From NCBI RefSeq assembly GCF_027359675.1, contig NZ_CP114786.1, forward strand, positions 2,826,501 through 2,890,500: a stretch of DNA of 64,000 bases, read 5' to 3'. The notes under the pieces are model-generated. The model was not told where the DNA came from. It worked only from the letters and a program-made list of their open reading frames with translations, and made no database searches. Of the stretch, positions 42,485-51,164 are shown piece after piece. The DNA comes from Roseibium sp. Sym1 (GTDB lineage Bacteria > Pseudomonadota > Alphaproteobacteria > Rhizobiales > Stappiaceae). Position 1 is the stretch's first letter, and every line of letters starts with the position of its first letter. The position numbers and the translations under genes were made by a program.

Positions 42485-44062
42485 TCACAGACGTGTGAAA
42501 CGGGCCGGCGCGGCTTCCGCGAACAGCTCGATCTCAAGGCTTTGCGCCTGGCCGGACACCATCTCGGCAAAGACCAGTGTCGAGCGAGACCCGAGCGGTG
42601 AATTTTCGGTGACGAAGTCGAACACCATCATCGAGCCGTCCCAGGGCTTCAGCGCGTAGTGTTGCGGCTCGGGGCCTGCCGACAGGACAAGGCCGTCTCC
42701 AACGGCGCTCACCTCCACCGTTCCGAAATAGGGATGGCCATACCGGCCGGTGCAGGCAGAAGCGGCAGGCGGCGGCGCGGCTGCGGCCGGGGGTTCCTGG
42801 CCGACGGTATGTCCGCGTTTGACGAAGAAGGCCTCGAACCGCTGCGCATAGCCGGCGTACCAGTCCCGGGTCTCGCGGCCGTACTGGGCAAGGTCCATGA
42901 ATGCGGCCGCGATGCCTTCGGCGGCGCCGACCGGGGCGGCGTTGGTCAGGACAACGATGCCGAGATCGAGCGAGGGGATCATGGAAAAACAGGTGCCGGA
43001 GCCCATCAGGAAGGCGCCGGAATGGCTGAGCTTGACGCGGCCGGACGGTTCCACGCCGACATTGAAGCCGAAGCCGTAGAACCCTGCCCTTGCGTCGGGC
43101 GTGTGAGGCTGGCCGGAAAAACTCTGCGGGCTGAGCGCAGGGAGAAGCGCCTCTGGTGCGATGATCCGGTTGCCTTCATGCTGTCCGTTCGCCAGCACCA
43201 TCTTGAGCCAGGTGGCGAGATCGTTGGCGGTGGAACTGACACCGCCCGCGGGCGACTGGGCATCCGGATCGCGCTGGAACAGCGGCGCAAAGGCGTCACC
43301 GTCGCGGGCATGGGGAAATGCCCTGTTGTCCGCTCCCATGTAGTCCTCGAAACGCGAGCTCGTGCTGTCCATCCCGAGCGGCTTATAGAGCGCGTCTTCG
43401 GACAGGCTCGCCCAGTCCGTGCCGGAAGCTTCCGCCACCGCCTCGGCAGCGGCCGTCAGTCCGAAATTGGTATAGGCATAGGAGGTGCGGAACGCATCCA
43501 GCGGCTGCAGGCGCAGGCGCTCCAGGATGGTCCGTCGGCCGAAGCCGAGATCCTCCAGGTCGTCGCCCGCATGGTCCGGCAGGCCGGAGCGGTGGCTGTA
43601 GAGGTCGCCGATGGTGAGCTTGTCGGTCCGCGCGGGATCGGACAGCTGAAACCAGGGCAGCAGGTCGCGCATGCGGCTGTCCCAACTGACCACCCCCTCA
43701 CCGACCTGGCGGGCGACGACCGTGGCGCCGACCGGTTTCGACAGGGAGGCGAGCTGGAAGACCGTATCCGGCGTGATCGGGTCGTTGAGATCGATACGCC
43801 TGACGCCGAATCCCTTCGCAAACACCGTTTCCCCCTTGTGAACCACGGCAACGGCGAGACCGGGAATGCCGCTGCGCTCCAGGATGCCGGTGCTGATCCG
43901 GTCGAGTTCGGCAATAGCGGCATCGATCTGGCCGGGGGGCACCTCGACGCCCGGTGTCTGCGCGGGAGACAGGGTCTGCGCGATGCTGCTGACCGGCAAC
44001 AGCGCCAGGGACGCGGCGGAGGTGCTTAAGAACAGGCGGCGGGAAAGGTCGGTCCGGGGCAT
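42485..44062 (-). CDS. serine beta-lactamase-like hydrolase, exported
   Basis: A 525-residue class C beta-lactamase/D-aminopeptidase-like protein. The leader MPRTDLSRRLFLSTSAASLA has a twin-arginine. The active-site SxxK is in LASLSKPVG, the Tyr of YxN is in SYAYTNFGL and the third motif region is near KLSHSGAFL. A C-terminal beta-domain follows a Pro/Ala linker (PPAAAAPPPAASAC). It may be an esterase or peptidase acting on periplasmic substrates; resistance to beta-lactams is not implied. The window's BlaI-like regulator is 28 kb away. Confidence 0.85.
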   Translation of the reverse strand: MPRTDLSRRLFLSTSAASLALLPVSSIAQTLSPAQTPGVEVPPGQIDAAIAELDRISTGILERSGIPGLAVAVVHKGETVFAKGFGVRRIDLNDPITPDTVFQLASLSKPVGATVVARQVGEGVVSWDSRMRDLLPWFQLSDPARTDKLTIGDLYSHRSGLPDHAGDDLEDLGFGRRTILERLRLQPLDAFRTSYAYTNFGLTAAAEAVAEASGTDWASLSEDALYKPLGMDSTSSRFEDYMGADNRAFPHARDGDAFAPLFQRDPDAQSPAGGVSSTANDLATWLKMVLANGQHEGNRIIAPEALLPALSPQSFSGQPHTPDARAGFYGFGFNVGVEPSGRVKLSHSGAFLMGSGTCFSMIPSLDLGIVVLTNAAPVGAAEGIAAAFMDLAQYGRETRDWYAGYAQRFEAFFVKRGHTVGQEPPAAAAPPPAASACTGRYGHPYFGTVEVSAVGDGLVLSAGPEPQHYALKPWDGSMMVFDFVTENSPLGSRSTLVFAEMVSGQAQSLEIELFAEAAPARFTRL

Positions 44063-44374
44063 GGTGGCTCCTTTTGAATCGGGTCCAGCCTAGCAGGAAC
44101 GACCTGCCGTGGCAGAGTAGAGATCTGTCAAGGTAAACAGGCGCTACCGCACCTGCAGCGTCATCCTGAGGAGCCGCGTCAGCGGCGTCTCGAAGGAGCG
44201 GCCAATCACATGGGAACAGGTGGCCGGTCCTTCGAGACGCGCGCAAGCGCGCTCCTCAGGATGACGCTGAGCGTGTGGCGGGACCTGGGAAGAAAATATT
44301 GGGCCTGCCTGCGAGGATTGGGAGAGCCGGTTGTCGTCAGACTGGTCGCGCCAGTGCCTTTACGTCATGCCTTC
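44063..44374. other. gene-free region with a palindromic repeat
   Basis: About 310 bases between two minus-strand genes. It holds the repeat at 44159-44266 and nothing else I recognise. Confidence 0.5.
44159..44266. repeat. palindromic repeat, CGTCATCCTGAGG family, copy 3
   Basis: Outer arms CGTCATCCTGAGGAG and CTCCTCAGGATGACG, inner arms GTCTCGAAGGA and TCCTTCGAGAC. Confidence 0.85.
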
Positions 44375-45415
44375 TCAGCTGGTGGCGTCTGGAGAATCGT
44401 CGCTGTTGCGCCGGGTCTTCGTTTCCGGGTGCAGTGTCTTGCCGAGAATATGGCTGTCCCTTCCGATGACATGCTGGCTCGAACCGACAATGAGCGGGTC
44501 CGGATGTCCGACCACTTTGCCGTCCTTGTCCGGATAAGGCAGCGAATACAGGAAGTGTTCCATGCAGTTCAGACGTGCGCGCTTCTTGTCATCGGACTTG
44601 ATGACGGTCCACGGCGCATCCGCGGTGTCGGTATAGAAGAACATCGCCTCCTTGGCTTCGGTATAGTCGTCCCACTTGTCGAGCGAGGCCATGTCGATCG
44701 GTGACAGTTTCCATTGCTTGAGTGGATCGGTCTTGCGCTGATTGAACCGGCGGCGCTGTTCTTCCTGCGTGACCGAGAACCAGTACTTGAACAGGAGAAT
44801 CCCGTCGCGCGTGAACATGCGTTCGATTTCAGGACATTGCCGCATGAATTCAAGATACTGCGCGGGAGAGCAGAACCCCATCACGCGTTCGACGCCGGCC
44901 CTGTTGTACCAGGACCTGTCAAACAGGATGATCTGTCCCGCCGTCGGAAGATGCTGGATATATCGCTGGAAGTACCATTGGCTCTGCTCGCCTTCGGACG
45001 GCTTCTGGAGGGCGACCACGCTGGCACCGCGAGGGTTCAGGTGCTCCATGAACCGCTTGATTGTTCCACCCTTGCCGGCGGCGTCCCGGCCTTCGAACAG
45101 AATGACCACGCGTTTGCCGGTCTCCTGAATCCATTTCTGCGCCTTCAGCAGTTCCGCCTGCAGCGTCGCCTTGCGTTTCTCGTAGGCGGCCCGGCGCATC
45201 TTGGTCGCGTAGGGATACTCGCCGGTCTCGAATACGTGATGAATGGCCTCCGAGCTGTGCCGCATCTCCGCGAGTGTGTGACGAAGTCCTCCACCCGTCG
45301 GGTGGATCTCCTCACTCGTCTTGGACTGTTCCGGTTTGCTGTTGGATGCCTTGCCGGGGCGGGTGCTGCCGGCGGCGGTTTTGCGTGCGGGGGTGCTGGT
45401 CTGACTCGTTTTCAA
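44375..45415 (-). CDS. ppk2: polyphosphate kinase 2
   Basis: A 346-residue enzyme moving phosphate between polyphosphate and nucleotides. Walker A is FEGRDAAGKGGTIKRFMEHL, Walker B is ILFDRSWYNRAGVERVMGF and the lid region is FSVTQEEQRRRFNQRKTDP. It is the one-domain class I type. I place the start at TTG (45413-45415) because AAGGAGG ends five bases before it; an upstream ATG at 45469 has no such site. The N-terminal 60 residues are Lys/Ser/Thr-rich and disordered. A perfect FNR-type box lies 54-67 bases upstream, suggesting induction at low oxygen. Confidence 0.9.
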   Translation of the reverse strand: MKTSQTSTPARKTAAGSTRPGKASNSKPEQSKTSEEIHPTGGGLRHTLAEMRHSSEAIHHVFETGEYPYATKMRRAAYEKRKATLQAELLKAQKWIQETGKRVVILFEGRDAAGKGGTIKRFMEHLNPRGASVVALQKPSEGEQSQWYFQRYIQHLPTAGQIILFDRSWYNRAGVERVMGFCSPAQYLEFMRQCPEIERMFTRDGILLFKYWFSVTQEEQRRRFNQRKTDPLKQWKLSPIDMASLDKWDDYTEAKEAMFFYTDTADAPWTVIKSDDKKRARLNCMEHFLYSLPYPDKDGKVVGHPDPLIVGSSQHVIGRDSHILGKTLHPETKTRRNSDDSPDATS

Positions 45416-45468
45416 ATGTGCCTCCTTGTTCAAGTTACTCTTGGTAACATGTACCGGACAAGGAAGCA

Positions 45469-45482
45469 TTGATTCCGATCAA
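45469..45482 (-). promoter_or_regulatory. perfect FNR/FixK box upstream of ppk2
   Basis: TTGATTCCGATCAA is a perfect TTGAT-N4-ATCAA palindrome. Its centre is about 60 bases from the ppk2 start codon, a suitable distance for activation. A GTTAC/GTAAC palindrome (45434-45448) lies between the box and the start. Confidence 0.75.
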
Positions 45483-45644
45483 GGGGTATTTTTTATCAAT
45501 AAATGCCAAGTAAATTTGGTAAATTTTCTATGACTTGTAATGTGGCGTTATTCTAAAGATCTTGTTGAAATCGGCGTCTGTCCGCGTGGAGACGGCAAGG
45601 TGATGTCCTGGCTGGTGGAATCGCGGCACGGCGGACAGGGCACG

Positions 45645-46121
45645 TCAGTGGCTGTCGCCATGCACGGCGACCATGTCCAGTTCCGCCTCCGGAACGGCAA
45701 TGGTGCGGAAACTCTCACGGACGCCGTCCTCGCTCAATTCCCGCTGCACCGCGATCAACGTGTTTTCCGGATGCTCTTCGCAGAGGTCGGCCATGTAGCG
45801 CAGCTCCCCCTCGGCGACGCCTCTGGCGGCATCGACGGAGGGCGCGCCGTAGAGATCGACGAAGTGTCGTGCCAGCTGGCCGACCAGCTGGTGGAACTCG
45901 GTTTCCGCGATCGGCGTGACGGCGACGAACGTCACCCGGCCGAAGGTCTCCAGCCCCAGCCAGCCATTGGCAAAGGCCTGCCGGGCCTTGCCTTCGAGAT
46001 CGGCCTCGGTCCAGTCGGAAAATTCGAAGCCGCCGGACAGGCACCATTCGCCCGTGCGCGCGGGTGAGAAAAACACGTTGCGGTCGCTGTCGTCCAGGTG
46101 AATGGCGCGGGCGAGTTTCAT
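45645..46121 (-). CDS. conserved protein of formate dehydrogenase cluster, DUF6505-like
   Basis: A 158-residue cytoplasmic protein of unknown function. It begins MKLARAIHLDDSDRNVFFSP and includes GEWCLSGGFEFSDWTEADLE and a region RYMADLCEEHPENTLIAVQR. I place it in the DUF6505 group from memory, with limited certainty. It ends a minus-strand run of four genes with Mrp and a biotin/lipoate-ligase-like gene. Gap to the upstream gene is four bases. Its constant place beside formate dehydrogenase genes would suggest a role in maturation. Confidence 0.6.
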   Translation of the reverse strand: MKLARAIHLDDSDRNVFFSPARTGEWCLSGGFEFSDWTEADLEGKARQAFANGWLGLETFGRVTFVAVTPIAETEFHQLVGQLARHFVDLYGAPSVDAARGVAEGELRYMADLCEEHPENTLIAVQRELSEDGVRESFRTIAVPEAELDMVAVHGDSH

Positions 46122-46125
46122 GGGC

Positions 46126-46827
46126 TCAGGTCTCCAGCCTGGTGGACAGGGGGATGAGGGACGTCTCCTCTCCGTTTCTCAGGAGCATCCCGAAATTCTC
46201 GTCGACGCCGACAAACGTGCCGGACTGGCCGTCGATCTCGACCGGCTCGCCGACATTCGGCACCAGAGCGCGCCAGTCGTCGTGAACGGGGCGCGGCCCG
46301 TCCTCGAGCCAGCGGTTGATCCAGTAGAGACTGTGGCGCACCCAGGCCTCCAGCAGATCGCCGGGGGTGATGTCCGCGCAGCCTTCTTCCAGGAGGCAGG
46401 TGCGGTCGGGGGCCTCGCCGGGGTTGTCGGCGGGGCTGGTCATGCCCAGCTCGAGGCCGATGACCAGCCAGTCCGGTTCGGCGTCCGGCAGTACGGACGA
46501 GGCCTTTGCCCGCAGCCGGCCGCAGGTCGCACCGTTGACCTTGATGCCGCCGTCCCAGTCCAGATGCACGGCGACCTCCGGCGGCGCGAGGGCGCCGAGG
46601 GCGGCCTGCAGGCCGAGACCGCAGACCGGCAGGGCGGTCATCGCCTCTTCCAACGGTTTTTCCGGCGCGAAGACCAGGCTTGCCCGCAGCTGCGGCCCGT
46701 CGAGATTGTAGACCACCGTGCCGGCATCGGTGCCGGCAATGGCAAGGGCGATTGCCCGGTCGAACGGGTCGGCCGGGCCGCTCAGCGGCTCGCCCTGGAA
46801 GAGCGGCGGAAACTGCAGCTCGCTCAT
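46126..46827 (-). CDS. biotin/lipoate-protein-ligase-like protein
   Basis: A 233-residue protein. ADPFDRAIALAIAGTDAGTV and WDGGIKVNGATCGRLRAKAS resemble the BPL/LplA/LipB fold, and a C-terminal beta domain (VGEPVEIDGQSGTFVGVDEN) resembles the BPL_C-like DUF4444 end. The usual adenylate-binding Arg/Lys motif (GRGR) is not evident, so it may be a non-catalytic relative. AGGAGGGG is five bases before the ATG (46825-46827), which overlaps the Mrp stop codon. Its role in the formate dehydrogenase cluster is unknown. Confidence 0.6.
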   Translation of the reverse strand: MSELQFPPLFQGEPLSGPADPFDRAIALAIAGTDAGTVVYNLDGPQLRASLVFAPEKPLEEAMTALPVCGLGLQAALGALAPPEVAVHLDWDGGIKVNGATCGRLRAKASSVLPDAEPDWLVIGLELGMTSPADNPGEAPDRTCLLEEGCADITPGDLLEAWVRHSLYWINRWLEDGPRPVHDDWRALVPNVGEPVEIDGQSGTFVGVDENFGMLLRNGEETSLIPLSTRLET

Positions 46828-47924
46828 GCATGCCCCTCCTTGACCAGTGTCCGGGCCAGGTCCCGGAAGACGCCGGCTTCGGGCGCATCCGGCGCCTGGA
46901 CCGCGATCGGCGTGCCGCCGTCTCCCGCCAGCCGAATGTTCAGATGCAGAGGCACTTCGGCCAACAGCGGCACCCCGAGTTTTTCCGCTTCCGCCGCCAC
47001 GCCGCCATGTCCGAAGACGTGTTCCTCGTGGCCGCAATTGGAGCAGATATGGGTCGACATGTTCTCGATCATGCCGATGATCGGCACCTGCATCTGGTTG
47101 AACATACTGATGCCCTTGCGCGCATCCAGCAAGGCCACGTCCTGCGGCGTCGACACGATGACCGCGCCGTCGACGATGAATTTCTGGCACAAGGTCATCT
47201 GTACGTCGCCGGTGCCCGGCGGCAGGTCGACGATCAGGATGTCCAGCTTGCCCCACTGCACCTGGGACATCATCTGCTGCAGAGCGCCCATCAGCATGGG
47301 GCCGCGCCAGACCACCGCCTCGTCGCCCCTGGTCATCAGGCCAATGGAGATCACGGTGACGCCGTGATTGCGCAGGGGCAGGATCATCTGGCCGTCGGGC
47401 GAGGTCGGCCGGCCGCTCACGCCCAGCATCTTCGGCTGGGACGGCCCGTAGACATCGGCATCAAGCAGGCCGACCTTGCGGCCCTCGGCTGCGAGCGCGC
47501 AGGCGAGATTGGCGGCCACCGTCGACTTGCCGACACCGCCCTTGCCCGACGCGATGGCGATCACCCGGTCGATGCCGGGCACCTTCTGAGGTCCGGATGT
47601 GCCGGGCGGCGCCGGGCGGGCCTTGATCGGCTGCGGCTCGGCGGGTTTGGTGGCGGGCGCGCTTGGCGGCGGTGCGTCGGAATGGGCGGTCATCGCGATC
47701 TGGACGTCGCTGCAGCCCGCCAGTGCCTTGAGCCGTTCCTCCGCTTCTTTCGCGAGGGTTTCCATTTCGGCGATGCGGCCGCCGTCGATCTCCAGGACAA
47801 AGCGGACATTGCCCTCCGACACGCGAAGGGCGCGCATCATGCCGGAGGCGACGATGTTTTCCCCCGTCGCCGGATCGATTACCGATTTCAGGATTTCCAG
47901 AACGCTTTCACGGCTGAGCGACAC
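46824..47924 (-). CDS. Mrp/ApbC-family iron-sulfur carrier ATPase
   Basis: A 366-residue protein. Residues 1-75 are a MIP18/DUF59 domain; after a Pro/Ala linker the deviant Walker A GKGGVGKST leads the MinD-like ATPase with DADVYGPSQPKML and IVDLPPGTGD. The CxxC pair (THICSNCGHEEHVFG) binds a bridging 4Fe-4S cluster for transfer. Placement in the formate dehydrogenase cluster suggests it supplies clusters to FdhA, FdhB and the polyferredoxin. Overlaps the ligase-like gene by four bases. Confidence 0.9.
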   Translation of the reverse strand: MSLSRESVLEILKSVIDPATGENIVASGMMRALRVSEGNVRFVLEIDGGRIAEMETLAKEAEERLKALAGCSDVQIAMTAHSDAPPPSAPATKPAEPQPIKARPAPPGTSGPQKVPGIDRVIAIASGKGGVGKSTVAANLACALAAEGRKVGLLDADVYGPSQPKMLGVSGRPTSPDGQMILPLRNHGVTVISIGLMTRGDEAVVWRGPMLMGALQQMMSQVQWGKLDILIVDLPPGTGDVQMTLCQKFIVDGAVIVSTPQDVALLDARKGISMFNQMQVPIIGMIENMSTHICSNCGHEEHVFGHGGVAAEAEKLGVPLLAEVPLHLNIRLAGDGGTPIAVQAPDAPEAGVFRDLARTLVKEGHA

Positions 47925-47931
47925 GTCGATC

Positions 47932-48120
47932 CTACCCCTCGATCTCGCCGTTGACGACGTGCTCCAGGCCGAGTTCCTCGATCGTGATCACGGCCTTGAC
48001 CTTGTAGGTCTTGCCGCTGGCCGGGGCGGCTTCGCGCACGGCGTTCTCGATCGCCTGCTGCGACGTGACGCCGACCTGTTTCAGGAACTTGCGCATGGAC
48101 ATGTTGAAATCGTCGCTCAT
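47932..48120 (-). CDS. small conserved protein, DUF6494-like
   Basis: A 62-residue protein: MSDDFNMSMRKFLKQVGVTS, then a short helix and a beta hairpin (YKVKAVITIEELGLEHVVNG). AGGAGGATAAG precedes the ATG (48118-48120); an upstream ATG at 48138 is less likely. It leads the minus-strand run with Mrp, seven bases before it. Function unknown. I recall the DUF6494 name for such peptides with moderate certainty. Confidence 0.65.
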   Translation of the reverse strand: MSDDFNMSMRKFLKQVGVTSQQAIENAVREAAPASGKTYKVKAVITIEELGLEHVVNGEIEG

Positions 48121-48213
48121 CTTATCCTCCTGTTGCATTTGTCAGTGCATTGACTGTTCGGCGCTCCGGCACCTACCCTGACGTGACCTGTCAGCAACGT
48201 GAGGGAGGAGCGC

Positions 48214-48975
48214 GTGGGCTGTCGTCTTTTCTGCGTCGGGCTGTTGGGCCTTGCGCTCTGCGTCGTGTCAGCCGGGGCCGGCCAGGCCCAGTCCCGGTCG
48301 TTCCGTCTGTCTGCGCCCGACACGCTGGTCGCGAGCGGGTTTCTCAAGCATCTGCTGCCGCGCTTTTCTCTCAAGACCCAGGTCCGGATCGAACTGGTTG
48401 GCACCGGTGAAGCCGATGCACGTTTGTCGACCGAGGGCAGGGGTACGCCGGTCTTTGCCGGCGCCGATGCGACCTGGGTGCTGGTCACCCTGACACCCGG
48501 AAACGAACATGTCGATCGGTTCGAGGACTGGATCACCAGCGAGGTCGGCCGCAAGACCATCGGGGCGTTCAAGCCGGGCGGCAAGGCGTTGTTCACGGCG
48601 GCGGTCGCCAGGCAGGCGGATGACGAGACCGTGGTCCTTGAAGGCAATGTCGTCGAGGGCGAAAAACTGGCGGTGCGCCATTGCGGCCGTTGCCACATGG
48701 TCAACGAGGCGACGCGTCTGACCACGATCGGGTCCTCTCCGTCCTTTGCGGTGATGCGCAGCTTCACCGACTGGCAGGCCCGGTTCGAGGCGTTTTTCGC
48801 GCTCAATCCGCACCCGGCTTTCACTCTCATCGACGGGGTCACCGAACCGTTCGATGCCAGCCGTCCGTCGCCGATCGTGCCGCTGGAGATGACGCTGGAC
48901 GAGCTGGACGCCATCCTCGCCTTTGTCTCCCGGATACCGCCTGCCGATCTCGGTGCGCCGATCCAGTACCAGTGA
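48214..48975 (+). CDS. c-type cytochrome with shortened tungstate-binding-protein-like N-terminal part
   Basis: A 253-residue exported protein. The GTG at 48214 has AGGGAGG five bases upstream and gives signal peptide MGCRLFCVGLLGLALCVVSA. Residues 30-130 match both ends of the TupA protein encoded at 60133-60969: SGFLKHLLPRFSLKTQVRIE with VGTGEA at the start, and HVDRFEDWITSEVGRKTIGA ... ALFTAA at the end, with the centre of TupA missing. CGRCH at about 155 binds one heme c. It is in the formate dehydrogenase cluster between divergent genes and could be an electron acceptor or a metal-linked sensor. Confidence 0.75.
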   Translation: MGCRLFCVGLLGLALCVVSAGAGQAQSRSFRLSAPDTLVASGFLKHLLPRFSLKTQVRIELVGTGEADARLSTEGRGTPVFAGADATWVLVTLTPGNEHVDRFEDWITSEVGRKTIGAFKPGGKALFTAAVARQADDETVVLEGNVVEGEKLAVRHCGRCHMVNEATRLTTIGSSPSFAVMRSFTDWQARFEAFFALNPHPAFTLIDGVTEPFDASRPSPIVPLEMTLDELDAILAFVSRIPPADLGAPIQYQ

Positions 48976-48991
48976 GAGATGTGATGCCGGA

Positions 48992-50959
48992 TCAATGGTC
49001 GCGCCGCTTGCTGATGTAGTCGTCGGTGGTGCGCACCTTCGGCCGTTCACCCATGGCGAAGGGATTGTTCTCGGAGTGATAGACGGCGTTGACCCGGCAG
49101 TCGTCGCACATCTGGATCAGGTTGACCGCCTTGTTGTCCTGGAACATGGAATGCTTGCCGGCGAGTTTTTCCGTCAGCCGCATCACGGTTGAGCGCACGC
49201 CGAAGGGCTTGCCGCATTCGATGCAGTGGAACGGCTCCTCCTCCTTCAGGACCTTTGGTCTCAAGGCCTCGTCGCTCAGGTCGAGACGCGGATCCAGCGT
49301 CAGCGCCCGTTCCGGGCAGATGTTGGTGCAGATGCCGCATTGCAGGCAGGCATCTTCCTGGAAGCGGAGCTGCGGGCTGTCCGGGTTTTCCTTCAAGGCA
49401 CCGGACGGGCACAGCGAGACGCAGGACAGACACAGGGTGCAGGCGTCCTGGTTGAGCGTGACCGACCCATAGGGCGCGCCCGCAGGCAGCGGCAGGATGG
49501 CGCCGCTTTCCGGGACCAGTGCCTTGGCCGCCAACCGGGTGATCTGCCGCCGCGAGCCGATCGGCAGGATCGGCTGGCCGGTGAGGGCATCCGGTGTGTC
49601 CTTGTAAAGCGCCGCTGCCAGCTGGTCGGGATCCGCCGGTTCGATCAGCTCGGTCCGGTCTTCCCCTGCGACGGCATTGGCCAGTTCAACCTGGAAGGGC
49701 AGGCCCTCGGTTTCCGTTTCGGGAGAGACCAAGAGGGTGACACTGGCAAAACCGCATCCCAGTGCGCCAAGCGCCTCGGCGTGGCCGAAGCCGGCCAGCC
49801 CGGCCATTTCCATCGGAATCACATCCGCCGGCAGGCCGCGGCCATACCGTGCGCTGAGGCGGATCAGATCCGTTCCGTGCCCGGGGCCGTGAACAAGCAG
49901 GCGCGGCGCGGCATCGCTGTGCTTGCGCCACGTGGATGCCAGCGTCTGGAGACGCTGGAAAGTGTGGGCGACCGGGGGGGCGTCATAGGCAATCGCACCG
50001 GACGGGCAGGCCGCGGAACAGCTGCCGCAGCCGGCGCAGATCATGGTGTCGACGGCGACATGATCGCCGCTGGGCGTTATCGCGCCGGTCGGACAAAGAT
50101 CGAGACAGCGGCTGCAGCCTGTCTTCCGGGCGCGGGAATGGGCGCACAGCTGTTCATCCAGGCGAATGTGGATCGGCTTTTCGAACGTGCCGACAAGCTG
50201 GGACGCTTCCAGGACCGCCCTGGTATAGGCCCGGGCATTGCCGGGATCCACTTTCAGATAGCCCTCGCGTTTTTCCGGAGCAGGGAAAAGGGATGCGGCG
50301 CGGCGCAGGTCCAGAAGAATGTCGCATTCGGTTTTGCCGCCATCGCGGGGAGCGGTCCAGCCAGGCGCCCCGCGTCCGCCCGGGATTCGCTCCTGAAGGG
50401 CGTCAAAGGACAGTTTGAACTGCCCGAGGCTGCCGGCCGCGGACCGGATCCGGCCGCGCACGATGTCGAAACGGCGGTCGTCCACAACAGGCAGTTCCGC
50501 TTCCGGCGACAGCAGGACCGTGACACTCAGGACATCGCAGAGATCGGCGGCGGCCGAAAGCGCGTGTTCCGGCTCTCCGGCGATCAGGCAGGTGCCGCCG
50601 GAGGAAATATCGACAACCTTCTCACCCGGTGCCGGCAGCATCGCATCCGCGATCAGCGCGGCCATCTTGGGTGTGACGGGCGCGGAATCCTCCGTCCAGC
50701 CGGCGCGGTCTCGCAGATCGACAAAACCCGGATCTGCGGTCTCGAGTTCGGCTGCCAGCTCCTCGAAAGCCTGCCGTTCCTGCTGACAGGCGATCATCAC
50801 GTCCCCGGCCTGCAGCGCCTCCGCCGTGCTCTCAGCTTCCTTGCGGCACAGCTCGGTATAGACCCTGGAGCACGGAAGTCCGCTTGATTTTTCGATGGCT
50901 TCCGCATCGATCTTCTGACTGCCCAGGCAGTCGCAAAGCAGCAGCTTTGTCTCCGTCAT
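48992..50959 (-). CDS. polyferredoxin-like 4Fe-4S protein of formate dehydrogenase cluster
   Basis: About 655 residues from the ATG at 50957-50959 (MTETKLLLCDCLGSQ); an in-frame ATG at 51037 has no ribosome-binding site. Four cysteine groups of ferredoxin type are seen: KTGCSRCLDLCPTGAI, ICAGCGSCSAACPSGAI, CTLCLSCVSLCPSGAL and CLQCGICTNICPERAL. A further CIECGKPF and CDDCRV near the C-terminus may bind metal. A flavin-free central region (about 330-470) resembles HdrA/MvhD-like fused parts only loosely. A soluble electron hub for the formate dehydrogenase is likely; partner unknown. Confidence 0.75.
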   Translation of the reverse strand: MTETKLLLCDCLGSQKIDAEAIEKSSGLPCSRVYTELCRKEAESTAEALQAGDVMIACQQERQAFEELAAELETADPGFVDLRDRAGWTEDSAPVTPKMAALIADAMLPAPGEKVVDISSGGTCLIAGEPEHALSAAADLCDVLSVTVLLSPEAELPVVDDRRFDIVRGRIRSAAGSLGQFKLSFDALQERIPGGRGAPGWTAPRDGGKTECDILLDLRRAASLFPAPEKREGYLKVDPGNARAYTRAVLEASQLVGTFEKPIHIRLDEQLCAHSRARKTGCSRCLDLCPTGAITPSGDHVAVDTMICAGCGSCSAACPSGAIAYDAPPVAHTFQRLQTLASTWRKHSDAAPRLLVHGPGHGTDLIRLSARYGRGLPADVIPMEMAGLAGFGHAEALGALGCGFASVTLLVSPETETEGLPFQVELANAVAGEDRTELIEPADPDQLAAALYKDTPDALTGQPILPIGSRRQITRLAAKALVPESGAILPLPAGAPYGSVTLNQDACTLCLSCVSLCPSGALKENPDSPQLRFQEDACLQCGICTNICPERALTLDPRLDLSDEALRPKVLKEEEPFHCIECGKPFGVRSTVMRLTEKLAGKHSMFQDNKAVNLIQMCDDCRVNAVYHSENNPFAMGERPKVRTTDDYISKRRDH

Positions 50960-51164
50960 CGCGTGCGCGTCCTCTCCCCCAGGCGAATTGAGCGCCACCG
51001 GTCTTGAAGCCGGCATGTCGGACAATTCGTCCTTCATAACAAGGGCCCGAATCTGTCCGCGTCAAGTTCGACTTCAGCCGGGCTTGAAATTTGTGGGACA
51101 GACGACAGCATTTAGACAATACTGAAAACGACCGGTACGACCGGCTGGGGGAGGACGGCTTGCT

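Noticed and set aside
42485-44062. Antibiotic resistance beta-lactamase
   Set aside because: SxxK-type fold is present, but the large size, C-terminal domain and lack of regulator suggest an esterase or peptidase-like protein.
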